From: Bacillota bacterium
Lineage (GTDB): Bacteria; Bacillota; Dethiobacteria; Dethiobacterales; Dethiobacteraceae
NCBI GenBank assembly: GCA_024650095.1
Contig: JANKMV010000109.1
Location: forward strand, 1,386-7,026
Direction: 5' to 3'
DNA: 5,641 nt
The notes under the pieces were generated by a model, which was not told where the DNA came from, searched no databases, and saw nothing but the letters and a program-made list of their open reading frames with translations. Shown here piece by piece: positions 1 to 5,641 of the stretch. Every line of letters starts with the position of its first letter. Within the stretch, counting starts at the first letter, position 1. The translations under genes were made by a program, and so were the position numbers.

Positions 1-47
1 ACTGGTTACATTAGCCACTTGCTAGCTGCAAGTAATATAATTTCCAG
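1..47. other. Unassigned intergenic edge downstream of tal
   Basis: This short stretch lies beyond the tal terminator and shows no gene. It contains a 6-bp inverted repeat, ACTTGC at 17-22 and GCAAGT at 28-33 with a 5-base spacer. A weaker outer match pairs ACTGG at 1-5 with CCAGT at 44-48. It could be the start of a leader or an operator for the next gene outside the window, but too little is visible to assign a role. Confidence 0.3.
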
Positions 48-79
48 TATGAGAAAAGGCACACTAGGTGCGCCTTTCT
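48..79 (-). terminator. Probable intrinsic terminator of the spo0F-fba-tal transcript
   Basis: On the minus strand, about ten bases after the tal stop codon, AAAGGCGCAC (77-68) pairs with GTGTGCCTTT (64-55) across a 3-base loop. This gives a 10-bp stem with one G-U pair. The stem is followed by a short, interrupted T run (TTTTCT). Position directly after tal and stem strength support a Rho-independent terminator; the weak T tract lowers certainty. The alternative is an mRNA 3'-end processing or stability hairpin. Confidence 0.55.
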
Positions 80-87
80 ACACGAAT

Positions 88-729
88 CTATAATGTACTC
101 TTCCAGTCGGCCAAAAAACGTTCAATGCCAAGATCCGTTAGGGGATGCTTAAACATTTGTTTCAAGACGGTAAGAGGGATTGTGGCAATATGGGAACCTG
201 CCTGTGCCACTTCTAATACATGCAGGGGATGCCTGACACTGGCCGCAATCACTTCGCACTGGATATCATATTGAGCAAAAATTTGGCAGATATCTGCCAC
301 TAGCTGCACACCATCATGACCAATATCATCAAGTCTGCCTAAGAAGGGGCTGACAAAGGCAGCACCTGCCTTAGCAGCTAACAATGCTTGATTAAAGGAA
401 AAAACGAGTGTTACATTACAGCGAATGCCTAGCTTCTTTAAAACAGCCACTGCTTGAAGTCCATCGGGTGTCATGGGTATCTTTACCACAACCTGTGGTG
501 CCACTGCAGCTAGCGTTTTTGCTTCTTCAATCATCTCTGCGGCATCGGTGGCTATAACTTCAGCGGAGACCGGACCAGGGACAACTTGGCAAATTTGAGC
601 CAGCATTTCCATGAAGTTGCCGCCCTCTTTGGCGACGAGTGTGGGATTGGTGGTCACGCCATCAATCACTCCCCACGCCATTGCCTGCTTGATGTCCTGC
701 AAATTTGCGGTATCTAGAAATAATTTCAC
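88..729 (-). CDS. tal: Transaldolase, small TalC/FSA-like family (213 aa)
   Basis: Predicted cytoplasmic class I aldolase-fold enzyme of the non-oxidative pentose phosphate pathway, moving a dihydroxyacetone unit between sugar phosphates. The protein opens with KLFLDTANL and GVTTNPTL (residues 24-31). The Schiff-base lysine is K83 in VVVKIPMT. Active-site neighbours are N28, N105, T107 and R132 (SPFLGRLDD). Glu57 and Phe129 occupy positions where E. coli fructose-6-phosphate aldolase has Gln and Tyr, so transaldolase is the better call than FSA. The length suits the family (about 210-220 aa). I chose the GTG start at 729: AGGAGTG lies 8 bases upstream, overlapping the fba stop, and the protein then begins at the family N-terminus. 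A longer frame back to ATG at 789 would add 20 unrelated residues inside fba. The 13-base gap to fba indicates co-transcription and probable translational coupling. The family is certain; the exact substrate is inferred. Confidence 0.93.
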   Translation of the reverse strand: MKLFLDTANLQDIKQAMAWGVIDGVTTNPTLVAKEGGNFMEMLAQICQVVPGPVSAEVIATDAAEMIEEAKTLAAVAPQVVVKIPMTPDGLQAVAVLKKLGIRCNVTLVFSFNQALLAAKAGAAFVSPFLGRLDDIGHDGVQLVADICQIFAQYDIQCEVIAASVRHPLHVLEVAQAGSHIATIPLTVLKQMFKHPLTDLGIERFLADWKSTL

Positions 730-742
730 TTTTTTATCACTC

Positions 743-1597
743 CTATGCCTTACCAGAACTACCAAAGAGACGCATTTTGGCTTTAACAATAGCCTTCATT
801 TCTTCTTTAGCAGGCCCTAGGATCTTGCGCGGATCAAATTGGTTCGGCTGATCATGGAGAACCTGCTGTACACCACGGGTAAACGCTTGCCTAATTTCCG
901 TATCGATGTTTATTTTCTGCACACCAATTTCAATGGCTTTGCGAATACTTTCGCTAGGCACGCCAGACGCACCGTGCAATACGAGTGGTGTCATGACGCG
1001 ACGGTTAATCTCTGCTAGTCGCTCGAAGTCTAAGACGGGCACACCTTTATAAGGCCCGTGGGCAGTACCGATGGCCACAGCCAACGCGTCTACGGTTGAT
1101 TCTAAAACAAACTGCTCCGCTTCATTGGGGTCTGTAAAGAGGGCATCTCGTTCATCGACGGTAATATCGTCTTCAGTCCCGCCTATTTTACCCAATTCGC
1201 CTTCGATTGAGGCACCCATGGCATGGGCTACATCTGCAACCTTGCGGGTGAGCGCAATATTTTCTGGCAGTGAATATTTTGAGCCGTCGAACATAACCGA
1301 AGTAAACCCATATTTAAGACAAAGCATGGTTTGTTCAAAACTTGTGCCATGATCTAGATGCAAAACAATGGGTACAGTGGACGTTTCCACTGCGGCTCGG
1401 ACCATGGCGGTAATATAACGGATGCCAGCATAGGTTAATGCCCCTTGACTCGCCTGTAAAATAACCGGCGCTCTTTCTTCCTCGGCCGCTTCCACTATCG
1501 CCTGCACAATTTCCATATTATTAGTGTTAAAAGCCCCTACAGCATACTGACCACGTTCTGCTTCCGCCATAACTTCTCTTAGTGTGACAAACGGCAT
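743..1597 (-). CDS. fba: Class II (zinc-dependent) fructose-1,6-bisphosphate aldolase (284 aa)
   Basis: Cytoplasmic glycolytic/gluconeogenic enzyme that reversibly cleaves fructose 1,6-bisphosphate to dihydroxyacetone phosphate and glyceraldehyde 3-phosphate. It is full length for the family (about 285 aa). The first class II signature is LHLDHG at 79-84, with catalytic D82 and zinc ligand H83. The second is [12 protein letters not shown] at 131-142. The other zinc ligands are H180 (GTAHGPYKG) and H208 (LHGASGVP, 207-214). NIDTE (230-234) forms the phosphate loop; Asp at its third position fits fructose-bisphosphate rather than tagatose-bisphosphate enzymes of the GatY/KbaY type. The GAS/NIDTE form differs from the GGTG/NVNT form I recall for B. 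subtilis FbaA. The ATG start has GGGAGG 10 bases upstream. The gene follows spo0F after 91 bases containing a hairpin and precedes tal by 13 bases, so it probably shares their transcript. The start MPFVTLREV agrees with relatives. Confidence 0.96.
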   Translation of the reverse strand: MPFVTLREVMAEAERGQYAVGAFNTNNMEIVQAIVEAAEEERAPVILQASQGALTYAGIRYITAMVRAAVETSTVPIVLHLDHGTSFEQTMLCLKYGFTSVMFDGSKYSLPENIALTRKVADVAHAMGASIEGELGKIGGTEDDITVDERDALFTDPNEAEQFVLESTVDALAVAIGTAHGPYKGVPVLDFERLAEINRRVMTPLVLHGASGVPSESIRKAIEIGVQKINIDTEIRQAFTRGVQQVLHDQPNQFDPRKILGPAKEEMKAIVKAKMRLFGSSGKA

Positions 1598-1620
1598 CTA
1601 GTTTTTTCCTCCCTTAAATA

Positions 1621-1654
1621 GGCTGTTTACGCTGCAAGTGCAGTATTAACAGCC
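1621..1654 (-). promoter_or_regulatory. RNA hairpin between spo0F and fba, just before the fba ribosome binding site
   Basis: In the minus-strand transcript GGCTGTT (1654-1648) pairs with AACAGCC (1627-1621), and inside it CTGCA (1643-1639) pairs with TGCAG (1636-1632) around a 2-base turn. A 4x4 internal loop separates the stems. There is no following T run, because the sequence goes straight into the fba Shine-Dalgarno region, so this is not a standard terminator. It could be a stability or processing element that sets different spo0F and fba levels. The function is inferred from position only. Confidence 0.45.
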
Positions 1655-1688
1655 TGCAGACAATTCTATGTATATTCATTACAATGGT

Positions 1689-2060
1689 TTACGCGCTTAC
1701 CGCTCGCAATTTTCCTGCAACGATTTCCTTTAATTCCTCAATATCAAACGGCTTGGAAATATAGCCGGATGCGCCGCGACGAGCAGCTTCCTTGAGCACT
1801 TCTAATTCTTCATAGGCTGTCATAATGAGCACGATAACTTGAGGAGTCACCTTTTTTAATAGCGTTAATGTTTCCAAGCCATCCATCCCTGACATTTTCA
1901 TATCAAGTAAAACCAAATCCACTGGATTTTGCTTGACAAGATCTAGTGCTTCCGCACCTCCAGCGGCGGAAACGACATTATAGCCTGCTCCTTGGAGCAC
2001 TTCTTGTAGGAGTTTACGAATTCCTACCCGATCATCCACAACCATGACTGTAGCAGACAT
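1689..2060 (-). CDS. spo0F: Spo0F-type single-domain response regulator (123 aa)
   Basis: A stand-alone receiver domain with no DNA-binding output. In Bacillus, Spo0F takes phosphate from sporulation sensor kinases and passes it to Spo0B, which charges Spo0A. Visible receiver residues are the acidic pair D9/D10, phospho-acceptor D53 in LVLLDMK, T81 in IMTAY and the lysine-proline pair K103-P104. The segments VDDxxGIRxLLxEV, DLVLLDMKxxGMDG, MTAYxEL and KPFDIxEL match B. subtilis Spo0F as I remember it, and the length (123 versus 124 aa) fits. ATG at 2060 follows GGGAGGTG with 9 bases between the GGAGG core and the start. A sigma-H-like promoter lies at 2089-2115. Its neighbours fba and tal match the Bacillus spo0F locus, which supports orthology over a generic CheY-like regulator. 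Residues R11 and V12 differ from Q12 and Y13 of B. subtilis, a surface used for partner contact, so partner choice may differ. Confidence 0.9.
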   Translation of the reverse strand: MSATVMVVDDRVGIRKLLQEVLQGAGYNVVSAAGGAEALDLVKQNPVDLVLLDMKMSGMDGLETLTLLKKVTPQVIVLIMTAYEELEVLKEAARRGASGYISKPFDIEELKEIVAGKLRAVSA

Positions 2061-2069
2061 CCTAACCCA

Positions 2070-2103
2070 CCTCCCATTTTATGACTGTATTCTACTTGGG
2101 AGG
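2070..2103 (-). promoter_or_regulatory. Inverted repeat that can pair the spo0F Shine-Dalgarno with an upstream CCTCCCA
   Basis: On the minus strand CCTCCCA (2103-2097) is a perfect complement of TGGGAGG (2076-2070), which is the spo0F ribosome binding site. The loop is 20 bases. The upstream arm sits between the -35 and -10 elements of the proposed sigma-H promoter. It would therefore be present only in transcripts that start further upstream, and absent from mRNA made at the sigma-H start. The sequence complementarity is seen directly; the regulatory role is inferred. Confidence 0.4.
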
Positions 2104-2115
2104 GCGATTTCCTTT
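2089..2115 (-). promoter_or_regulatory. Candidate sigma-H promoter of spo0F
   Basis: Reading the minus strand, AAAGGAAAT (2115-2107) is followed after 11 bases by GTAGAAT (2095-2089). Both elements and the spacing match the B. subtilis sigma-H consensus RNAGGAWWW-N11-12-RNNGAAT. The start of transcription would fall near 2081-2083, giving a leader of roughly 20 bases with the Shine-Dalgarno inside it. B. subtilis spo0F is known to be under sigma-H control, which agrees with this assignment. No good sigma-A promoter is apparent in the same stretch. Confidence 0.65.
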
Positions 2116-2155
2116 TTAATTGACATCTTTTTGCAAAAACGGTAGGATTTTTTCA

Positions 2156-2248
2156 CTATTTTTGGAACCAACGACGCACACTGGCAAACATTGACGAAAA
2201 CCAGTCAAGCATACGACGAGTACGAGATTTACGCATACGAAAGAACAT
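2156..2248 (-). CDS. Small ORF: 30-residue cationic amphipathic peptide, unknown function
   Basis: I do not recognise this family. ATG at 2248 is preceded by AAGGAGGG, with 7 bases between GGAGG and the start, one of the best ribosome binding sites in the window. The peptide has nine Lys/Arg and one Asp (net about +8) and seven aromatic residues (F2, F3, W16, F17, F21, W27, F28). Residues 1-12 form an Arg-rich head. Residues 13-28 place M13, L14, F17, M20, F21, V24, W27 and F28 on one helix face and D15, S18, S19, S23, R25 and R26 on the other, a clear amphipathic helix. All seven Arg codons are CGT, which suggests biased, selected codon use. There is no signal peptide or full membrane span. 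It lies 95 bases before spo0F in the same direction with no terminator between. Possible roles are a membrane-surface peptide, a sporulation microprotein or a toxin-like peptide; none is shown. Confidence 0.65.
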   Translation of the reverse strand: MFFRMRKSRTRRMLDWFSSMFASVRRWFQK

Positions 2249-2436
2249 AGTTAACCCTCCTTTTTGCTATTTACTTGTAATTTCTCCTCTTCTCACAAGC
2301 ATTATGCAATCAGGAATAGTTTTCAGTATTGTATACACCCGCTATTTCACAGCGATATATTGTAGAGCAAGAAAAAATATCTTTCGTTGCTATGAAAAAA
2401 CGCGGCTACGCGAAAACGTACTCTTTTCTGTATACA
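2249..2436 (-). other. AT-rich non-coding leader between the ferredoxin terminator and the small ORF
   Basis: About 190 bases hold no supportable gene on either strand. Visible items on the minus strand are the strong Shine-Dalgarno of the small ORF at 2262-2255, an earlier AGAGGAG-like purine run near 2285-2291 with no usable start codon, and a small hairpin at 2339-2353 (CGCT and AGCG arms, with one G-T pair further in). A TATACAAT sequence near 2328-2335 could be a -10 element, including one for a sporulation sigma factor, but I found no convincing matching -35. The region must carry the promoter of the small ORF if that ORF is expressed on its own. Confidence 0.4.
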
Positions 2437-2461
2437 AAAAGAGGGCTCACTGCCCTCTTTT
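2437..2461 (-). terminator. Strong intrinsic terminator after the ferredoxin gene
   Basis: A perfect 10-bp stem, AAAAGAGGGC (2437-2446) with GCCCTCTTTT (2452-2461), encloses a 5-base loop. On the minus strand the stem ends in TTTTT, 12 bases after the ferredoxin stop codon. On the plus strand it is also followed by a T-rich run (GCG then seven T), so it could work in both directions. It separates the pyrG/ferredoxin side from the spo0F side. Confidence 0.88.
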
Positions 2462-2473
2462 GCGTTTTTTTAT

Positions 2474-2748
<275 letters not shown>

Positions 2749-4371
2749 TTAGCTTAACTCATTTTGTGCTTCTTTATTTTGCAAAGAAGCAAGAATAAAA
2801 TCCCTAAATAACGGGTGCGCACGATTGGGTCTTGATTTAAATTCTGGATGGAATTGAGTTGCAACAAACCAGGGATGGTCTGCCAGTTCGATAATTTCCA
2901 CCAGCCTGTCATCAGGAGACGTGCCACTCATGATTAAGCCATGCTTCACTAAGCGTTCACGGTGGGCATTATTAAGTTCGTAGCGATGGCGATGCCGCTC
3001 ATAGATTATTTCATCCTGATATGCTTTATTGCTAGTCGTACCTGCCTTTATCTTACAAGGATAAAGACCAAGGCGCATGGTTCCACCCATATCTTCAATA
3101 TCTTTCTGTTCAGGCAGAAGGTCGATGACGGGGTACTCCGTTTCTAAATTAAATTCGGTAGAATTGGCATCCTCCCACTCACAAACATGACGAGCGAATT
3201 CAATGGTGGCACAGTGCATGCCAAGACAGATACCAAAAAAGGGAATTTTATTTTCTCTAGCAAAACGCACAGCTTCAATCTTACCTTCGATGCCTCGGTC
3301 GCCAAAGCCACCGGGGACCAAAATACCATCTACACCCAGTAACATGTTTTCGGCACCATGCTGTTCCACATCTTCCGCTTGGATCCAGCGGATGTCCACC
3401 TCACAATTGTTTTCGAAACCACCATGGTAAAGAGACTCAGCAACACTCAGGTATGCGTCTTTGAGTGAAACATATTTTCCCACTAGCCCAATGGTTACTT
3501 TTTTATCTAGGTGCTTGATACGTTCCACCAACGCGCGCCAATCGGTCAAATCACATTCGACATCAGGTAAGCCCAGCTGTTTGACTACGATCTCATCTAG
3601 GCCCTCTGCGTTCATCAAGAGTGGAACTTCATAAATAGTTTCGGCATCGGCATTTTCGATGACGCCCCCAGGAGCGATATCACAAAAGAGCGCAATTTTA
3701 TCTTTAAGCTCTTGTGATAGTGGTCTTTCTGTCCGGCAAACAATTACGTCGGGCTGAATACCAATAGAACGGAGTTCCTTAACCGAATGCTGAGTGGGTT
3801 TCGTTTTAAGCTCGCCTGACTTTGTCAGGTAGGGAATAAGAGTGACATGAATATACATCACATTTTCGCGGCCGATGTCACTCTTTAGCTGGCGGATGGC
3901 TTCCAAAAAGGGTAGGCCTTCAATATCGCCTACGGTTCCACCGATTTCTGTAATCACCACATCAACTTCCGATTGTTGTGCAACTCGCACGACGCGTGCC
4001 TTAATTTCATTCGTGATATGTGGAATCACTTGAATGGTTCCACCAAGAAAATCGCCTTTACGCTCTTTACTGATGACTGACCAGTAAATTTTCCCCGTGG
4101 TTACATTTGAACTTTTTGCCAAATTAATATCAATGAAGCGCTCATAATGACCGAGGTCTAAATCTGTTTCCGCCCCATCATCTGTGACGAATACTTCACC
4201 GTGCTGGTAAGGGCTCATGGTACCTGGATCGAAGTTAATATACGGATCTAGTTTCTGGGTTGTTACTTTGAGACCCCTACATTTTAGGAGGCAACCCAAT
4301 GAAGCCGCCGTTATTCCTTTGCCCAGTGAAGACACCACGCCGCCGGTGACAAAGATATACTTTGTGCCCAT
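2749..4371 (-). CDS. pyrG: CTP synthase (glutamine-hydrolysing), 540 aa
   Basis: Last step of de novo pyrimidine synthesis in the cytoplasm: UTP + ATP + glutamine to CTP. The enzyme is full length and two-domain. Residues 1 to about 270 are the synthetase domain, with the P-loop [10 protein letters not shown] (10-19, K18), acidic D72 and E142 ([12 protein letters not shown]) for Mg-ATP, and [13 protein letters not shown] (189-201) for UTP/CTP binding. Residues about 290-540 are the class I glutamine amidotransferase, with the oxyanion loop VPGGFGDRG (352-360), nucleophile C382 in GICLGMH, and H508/E510 in [11 protein letters not shown]. Position 386 is His (codon CAC) where the amidotransferase motif CxGxQ normally has Gln. 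The ATG start gives the family N-terminus [19 protein letters not shown], preceded by AAAGGGTG. The 140-base upstream region has two dyads but no attenuator hairpin with a T run, so the CTP-sensing attenuation known in B. subtilis pyrG is not evident here. Confidence 0.98.
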   Translation of the reverse strand: MGTKYIFVTGGVVSSLGKGITAASLGCLLKCRGLKVTTQKLDPYINFDPGTMSPYQHGEVFVTDDGAETDLDLGHYERFIDINLAKSSNVTTGKIYWSVISKERKGDFLGGTIQVIPHITNEIKARVVRVAQQSEVDVVITEIGGTVGDIEGLPFLEAIRQLKSDIGRENVMYIHVTLIPYLTKSGELKTKPTQHSVKELRSIGIQPDVIVCRTERPLSQELKDKIALFCDIAPGGVIENADAETIYEVPLLMNAEGLDEIVVKQLGLPDVECDLTDWRALVERIKHLDKKVTIGLVGKYVSLKDAYLSVAESLYHGGFENNCEVDIRWIQAEDVEQHGAENMLLGVDGILVPGGFGDRGIEGKIEAVRFARENKIPFFGICLGMHCATIEFARHVCEWEDANSTEFNLETEYPVIDLLPEQKDIEDMGGTMRLGLYPCKIKAGTTSNKAYQDEIIYERHRHRYELNNAHRERLVKHGLIMSGTSPDDRLVEIIELADHPWFVATQFHPEFKSRPNRAHPLFRDFILASLQNKEAQNELS

Positions 4372-4424
4372 CTGATTTTCACCCTTTCCCCGTTTTGGTC
4401 GTCACGCGTCTTACGTGTGGGCGG

Positions 4425-4450
4425 ACGTTAAGTAGTACTAGTGTTAACGT
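4425..4450. repeat. Inverted repeat ACGTTAA-N12-TTAACGT in the pyrG leader
   Basis: Perfect 7-base arms at 4425-4431 and 4444-4450 flank a 12-base spacer that itself contains the palindrome TAGTACTA. One arm overlaps the end of the -10-like TAATAC. This placement suits a repressor operator or a hairpin at the very 5' end of pyrG mRNA. No regulator is identified. Confidence 0.4.
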
Positions 4451-4494
4451 ATTAAGTATACGACTTACGCGACAAAAATCCTTGTTAATTGTCT

Positions 4495-4510
4495 TAATTT
4501 GTCCAAATTA
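4495..4510. repeat. 16-bp palindrome between speB and pyrG, possible operator
   Basis: TAATTTG and CAAATTA flank a 2-base centre (TC on the plus strand), giving a perfect 7+2+7 dyad that begins one base after the speB stop codon. On the minus strand it contains the -35-like TTGGAC. As RNA it would form only a weak AT-rich stem, without a T run, so a protein-binding DNA site is more likely than a terminator. No known operator family is assigned. Confidence 0.4.
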
Positions 4511-4511
4511 T

Positions 4512-5378
4512 TTACCTTGCCAGAGCAAGAATGGTTTCGCGAATCACTTTTGCCGCTAACATGGCCGTGATTCCCGCAGGATCGTAGGCAGGTGAAACTT
4601 CCACCACATCCATACCAACAATCTGCAATGTGGACAGTAACTCGAGTGCCGCTAGTAATTCTGTGGACGAAATGCCACCAGGCTCTGGTGTCCCTGTACC
4701 AGGAGCAAAAGCCGGGTCCACCACATCAATATCCAGTGAAATATAGAGCGGTCGACCGGCTAATTGCGCTATGCTTTGACGCAATGGGTCCAATACATGA
4801 AAAGGATAAAAATGGGTATGCTGTTTGGAAAAGATAACCTCTTCTGCGGTAGCTGAACGAATGCCAAATTGAAATAATTCCAAACCCAGCTCCTGGTGAG
4901 CATGATACATCACAGATGCGTGGGAATGAGCTTCACCAAGATAGTCTGTTCGCAAATCCGCATGGGCATCTAAATGAATGACGGCCAAGTTTTTATGGTG
5001 GCGTACTGCCGCACGTAGCGACCCTAGAGTAATCAAATGTTCACCGCCCATGACGAGAGGCGTTTTCCCGTCGCTAAAAACTGAATCGACGGCGGCTTCA
5101 ATAAACTGCAATGAACGCGCTGTATTGCCAATGGGCAGTTCAACATCGCCGGCATCGAAGAAATGCACGTGACGTAAATCTTTACCAGAATATAAACTGT
5201 GTTCCTCTAAGCCGAGGGACGCTGCGCGAATGGCCTGAGGGCCGTTTCGAGAACCCGGGCGAAAAGAGACGGTATAGTCCATGGGTGCGCCTAGGAGCAC
5301 AAGCTGACTGTCTTCATAATTGTTGTCTGCTGCTAAAAATAAGCCACCGCGCTCGCAAAAATCCGTCACAGCACTCAT
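4512..5378 (-). CDS. speB: Agmatinase (agmatine ureohydrolase), 288 aa
   Basis: Mn-dependent cytoplasmic enzyme of the arginase/ureohydrolase family that hydrolyses agmatine to putrescine and urea. Metal ligands are all present: H114 (GGEHLIT), D137, H139 and D141 (LDAHADLR), and D216 and D218 (SLDIDVVDP). PGTGTPEPGG (226-235), HSHASVM (151-157) and E259 (DVVEVSP) complete the active site. The length matches the roughly 290-aa B. subtilis SpeB. The family alone could also mean guanidinobutyrase or formimidoylglutamase, but linkage to speE makes agmatinase the best call. The ATG overlaps the speE stop in an ATGA arrangement (4-base overlap), indicating translational coupling; an AGAGG sequence lies about 10 bases upstream. 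SpeB supplies the putrescine that SpeE uses. Confidence 0.94.
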   Translation of the reverse strand: MSAVTDFCERGGLFLAADNNYEDSQLVLLGAPMDYTVSFRPGSRNGPQAIRAASLGLEEHSLYSGKDLRHVHFFDAGDVELPIGNTARSLQFIEAAVDSVFSDGKTPLVMGGEHLITLGSLRAAVRHHKNLAVIHLDAHADLRTDYLGEAHSHASVMYHAHQELGLELFQFGIRSATAEEVIFSKQHTHFYPFHVLDPLRQSIAQLAGRPLYISLDIDVVDPAFAPGTGTPEPGGISSTELLAALELLSTLQIVGMDVVEVSPAYDPAGITAMLAAKVIRETILALAR

Positions 5379-5641
5379 TCTTTTTTATCCTCTATCAGTT
5401 CACGAACAAAGGTAGGCAAACAGAAAGCGCCTTGGTGTACATCGAAATTATAATACTTCGTCTTCACCGGTTTATTATGACTCACCTGCGGATCGTAGCA
5501 TTTTGAAGCTGCTGTAAATGTCCAGAGCCCACTGGGGTAGGTGGGTACGCTGGCAAGATAAAGCTTTGTTAAAGGGAAAACTTTATGCAAGCGCTGATTG
5601 ACATCTTCAATCAGGTCTCTGTTAAAAAATGGTGATTCGGT
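5375..5641 (-). CDS. speE: Spermidine synthase, C-terminal 88 residues (5' part outside window)
   Basis: The reading frame runs open to the window edge, so only the C-terminal part of this aminopropyltransferase is visible. The enzyme transfers an aminopropyl group from decarboxylated S-adenosylmethionine to putrescine, giving spermidine. The fragment opens with ESPFFN and holds the family segment SVPTYPSGLWTFTAASKCYD (fragment residues 31-50). It ends with YYNFDVHQGAFCLPTFV (63-79), the usual SpeE C-terminus. The TTG at 5590 is not the start, because homologous sequence continues upstream of it. The stop TGA overlaps the speB ATG by four bases. The putrescine-making and putrescine-using genes sitting together supports both assignments. 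Confidence 0.93.
   Translation of the reverse strand, partial: TESPFFNRDLIEDVNQRLHKVFPLTKLYLASVPTYPSGLWTFTAASKCYDPQVSHNKPVKTKYYNFDVHQGAFCLPTFVRELIEDKKE

Larger units (their letters stand above)
4372..4511 (-). promoter_or_regulatory. pyrG upstream region with -10-like sequence and ribosome binding site
   Basis: This is the gap between the speB stop and pyrG. On the minus strand it has TATACTTAATAC (4460-4449), which holds one or two overlapping -10-like hexamers. Possible -35 elements are poorly spaced: TTGTCG lies 15 bases before TAATAC, and TTGGAC within the palindrome at 4495-4510 has no good -10 partner. The ribosome binding site AAAGGGTG lies 8 bases before the pyrG ATG. A pyrG promoter here is likely, but its exact hexamers are not resolved. 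Confidence 0.4.

Noticed and set aside
24..33. Repeat of GCTGCAAGT near 24-33 and again near 1631
   Set aside because: Nine shared bases in two unrelated hairpins are within chance expectation, and the flanks do not match.
730..789. N-terminal extension of tal to an ATG at 789
   Set aside because: The 20 extra residues lie inside fba and do not resemble the family. GTG at 729 has its own Shine-Dalgarno and gives the standard N-terminus.
2267..2302. 11-codon minus-strand frame before the small ORF
   Set aside because: It has no Shine-Dalgarno, is too short to judge, and shows nothing distinctive in composition.
2962..3430. Plus-strand and alternate minus-strand frames inside pyrG
   Set aside because: They overlap the well-supported pyrG frame and have no motifs or ribosome binding sites of their own.
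4372..4511. CTP-sensing attenuator of the B. subtilis pyrG type
   Set aside because: I found no initial GGGC start context after a clear -10 element and no GC-rich hairpin followed by a T run.

Overview
The window reads as chromosomal core sequence from an endospore-forming, probably anaerobic, low-to-mid GC Firmicute. I infer the Negativicutes/Sporomusaceae neighbourhood, at moderate confidence. The reasons are a Spo0F-type response regulator, a clostridial-type 2[4Fe-4S] ferredoxin, strong AGGAGG-like ribosome binding sites, and a spo0F-fba-tal gene order that matches what I recall of Bacillus (pyrG-spo0F-fbaA-tal). Every gene I can support lies on the minus strand, so transcription runs from high to low coordinates.

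In transcription order the layout is as follows. First come the 3' end of speE (spermidine synthase, cut by the window edge) and speB (agmatinase), which overlap by 4 bases. A 140-base leader with two DNA dyads then precedes pyrG (CTP synthase). Next is a 56-residue ferredoxin gene with a TTG start and a strong intrinsic terminator, followed by about 190 bases of AT-rich non-coding sequence. A 30-codon reading frame with an excellent Shine-Dalgarno follows and encodes a very basic amphipathic peptide. Then comes spo0F, behind a close match to a sigma-H promoter, then fba (class II fructose-bisphosphate aldolase) and tal (small transaldolase). A probable terminator follows tal, and a short unassigned stretch reaches the window edge.

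The genes fall into functional blocks. SpeE and SpeB are the last steps of polyamine synthesis (agmatine to putrescine to spermidine). PyrG makes CTP. The ferredoxin is a low-potential electron carrier. Spo0F is the phosphotransfer intermediate of the sporulation phosphorelay. Fba and Tal connect glycolysis/gluconeogenesis with the non-oxidative pentose phosphate pathway and probably share a transcript with spo0F.

Most of the window is ordinary housekeeping sequence. The parts worth a second look are the 30-residue cationic amphipathic peptide, the sigma-H promoter in front of spo0F with a hairpin that could hide the spo0F ribosome binding site only in longer read-through transcripts, a palindrome in front of pyrG, and a His in place of the usual Gln beside the PyrG glutaminase nucleophile. 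I see no mobile element, CRISPR array, tRNA or rRNA.
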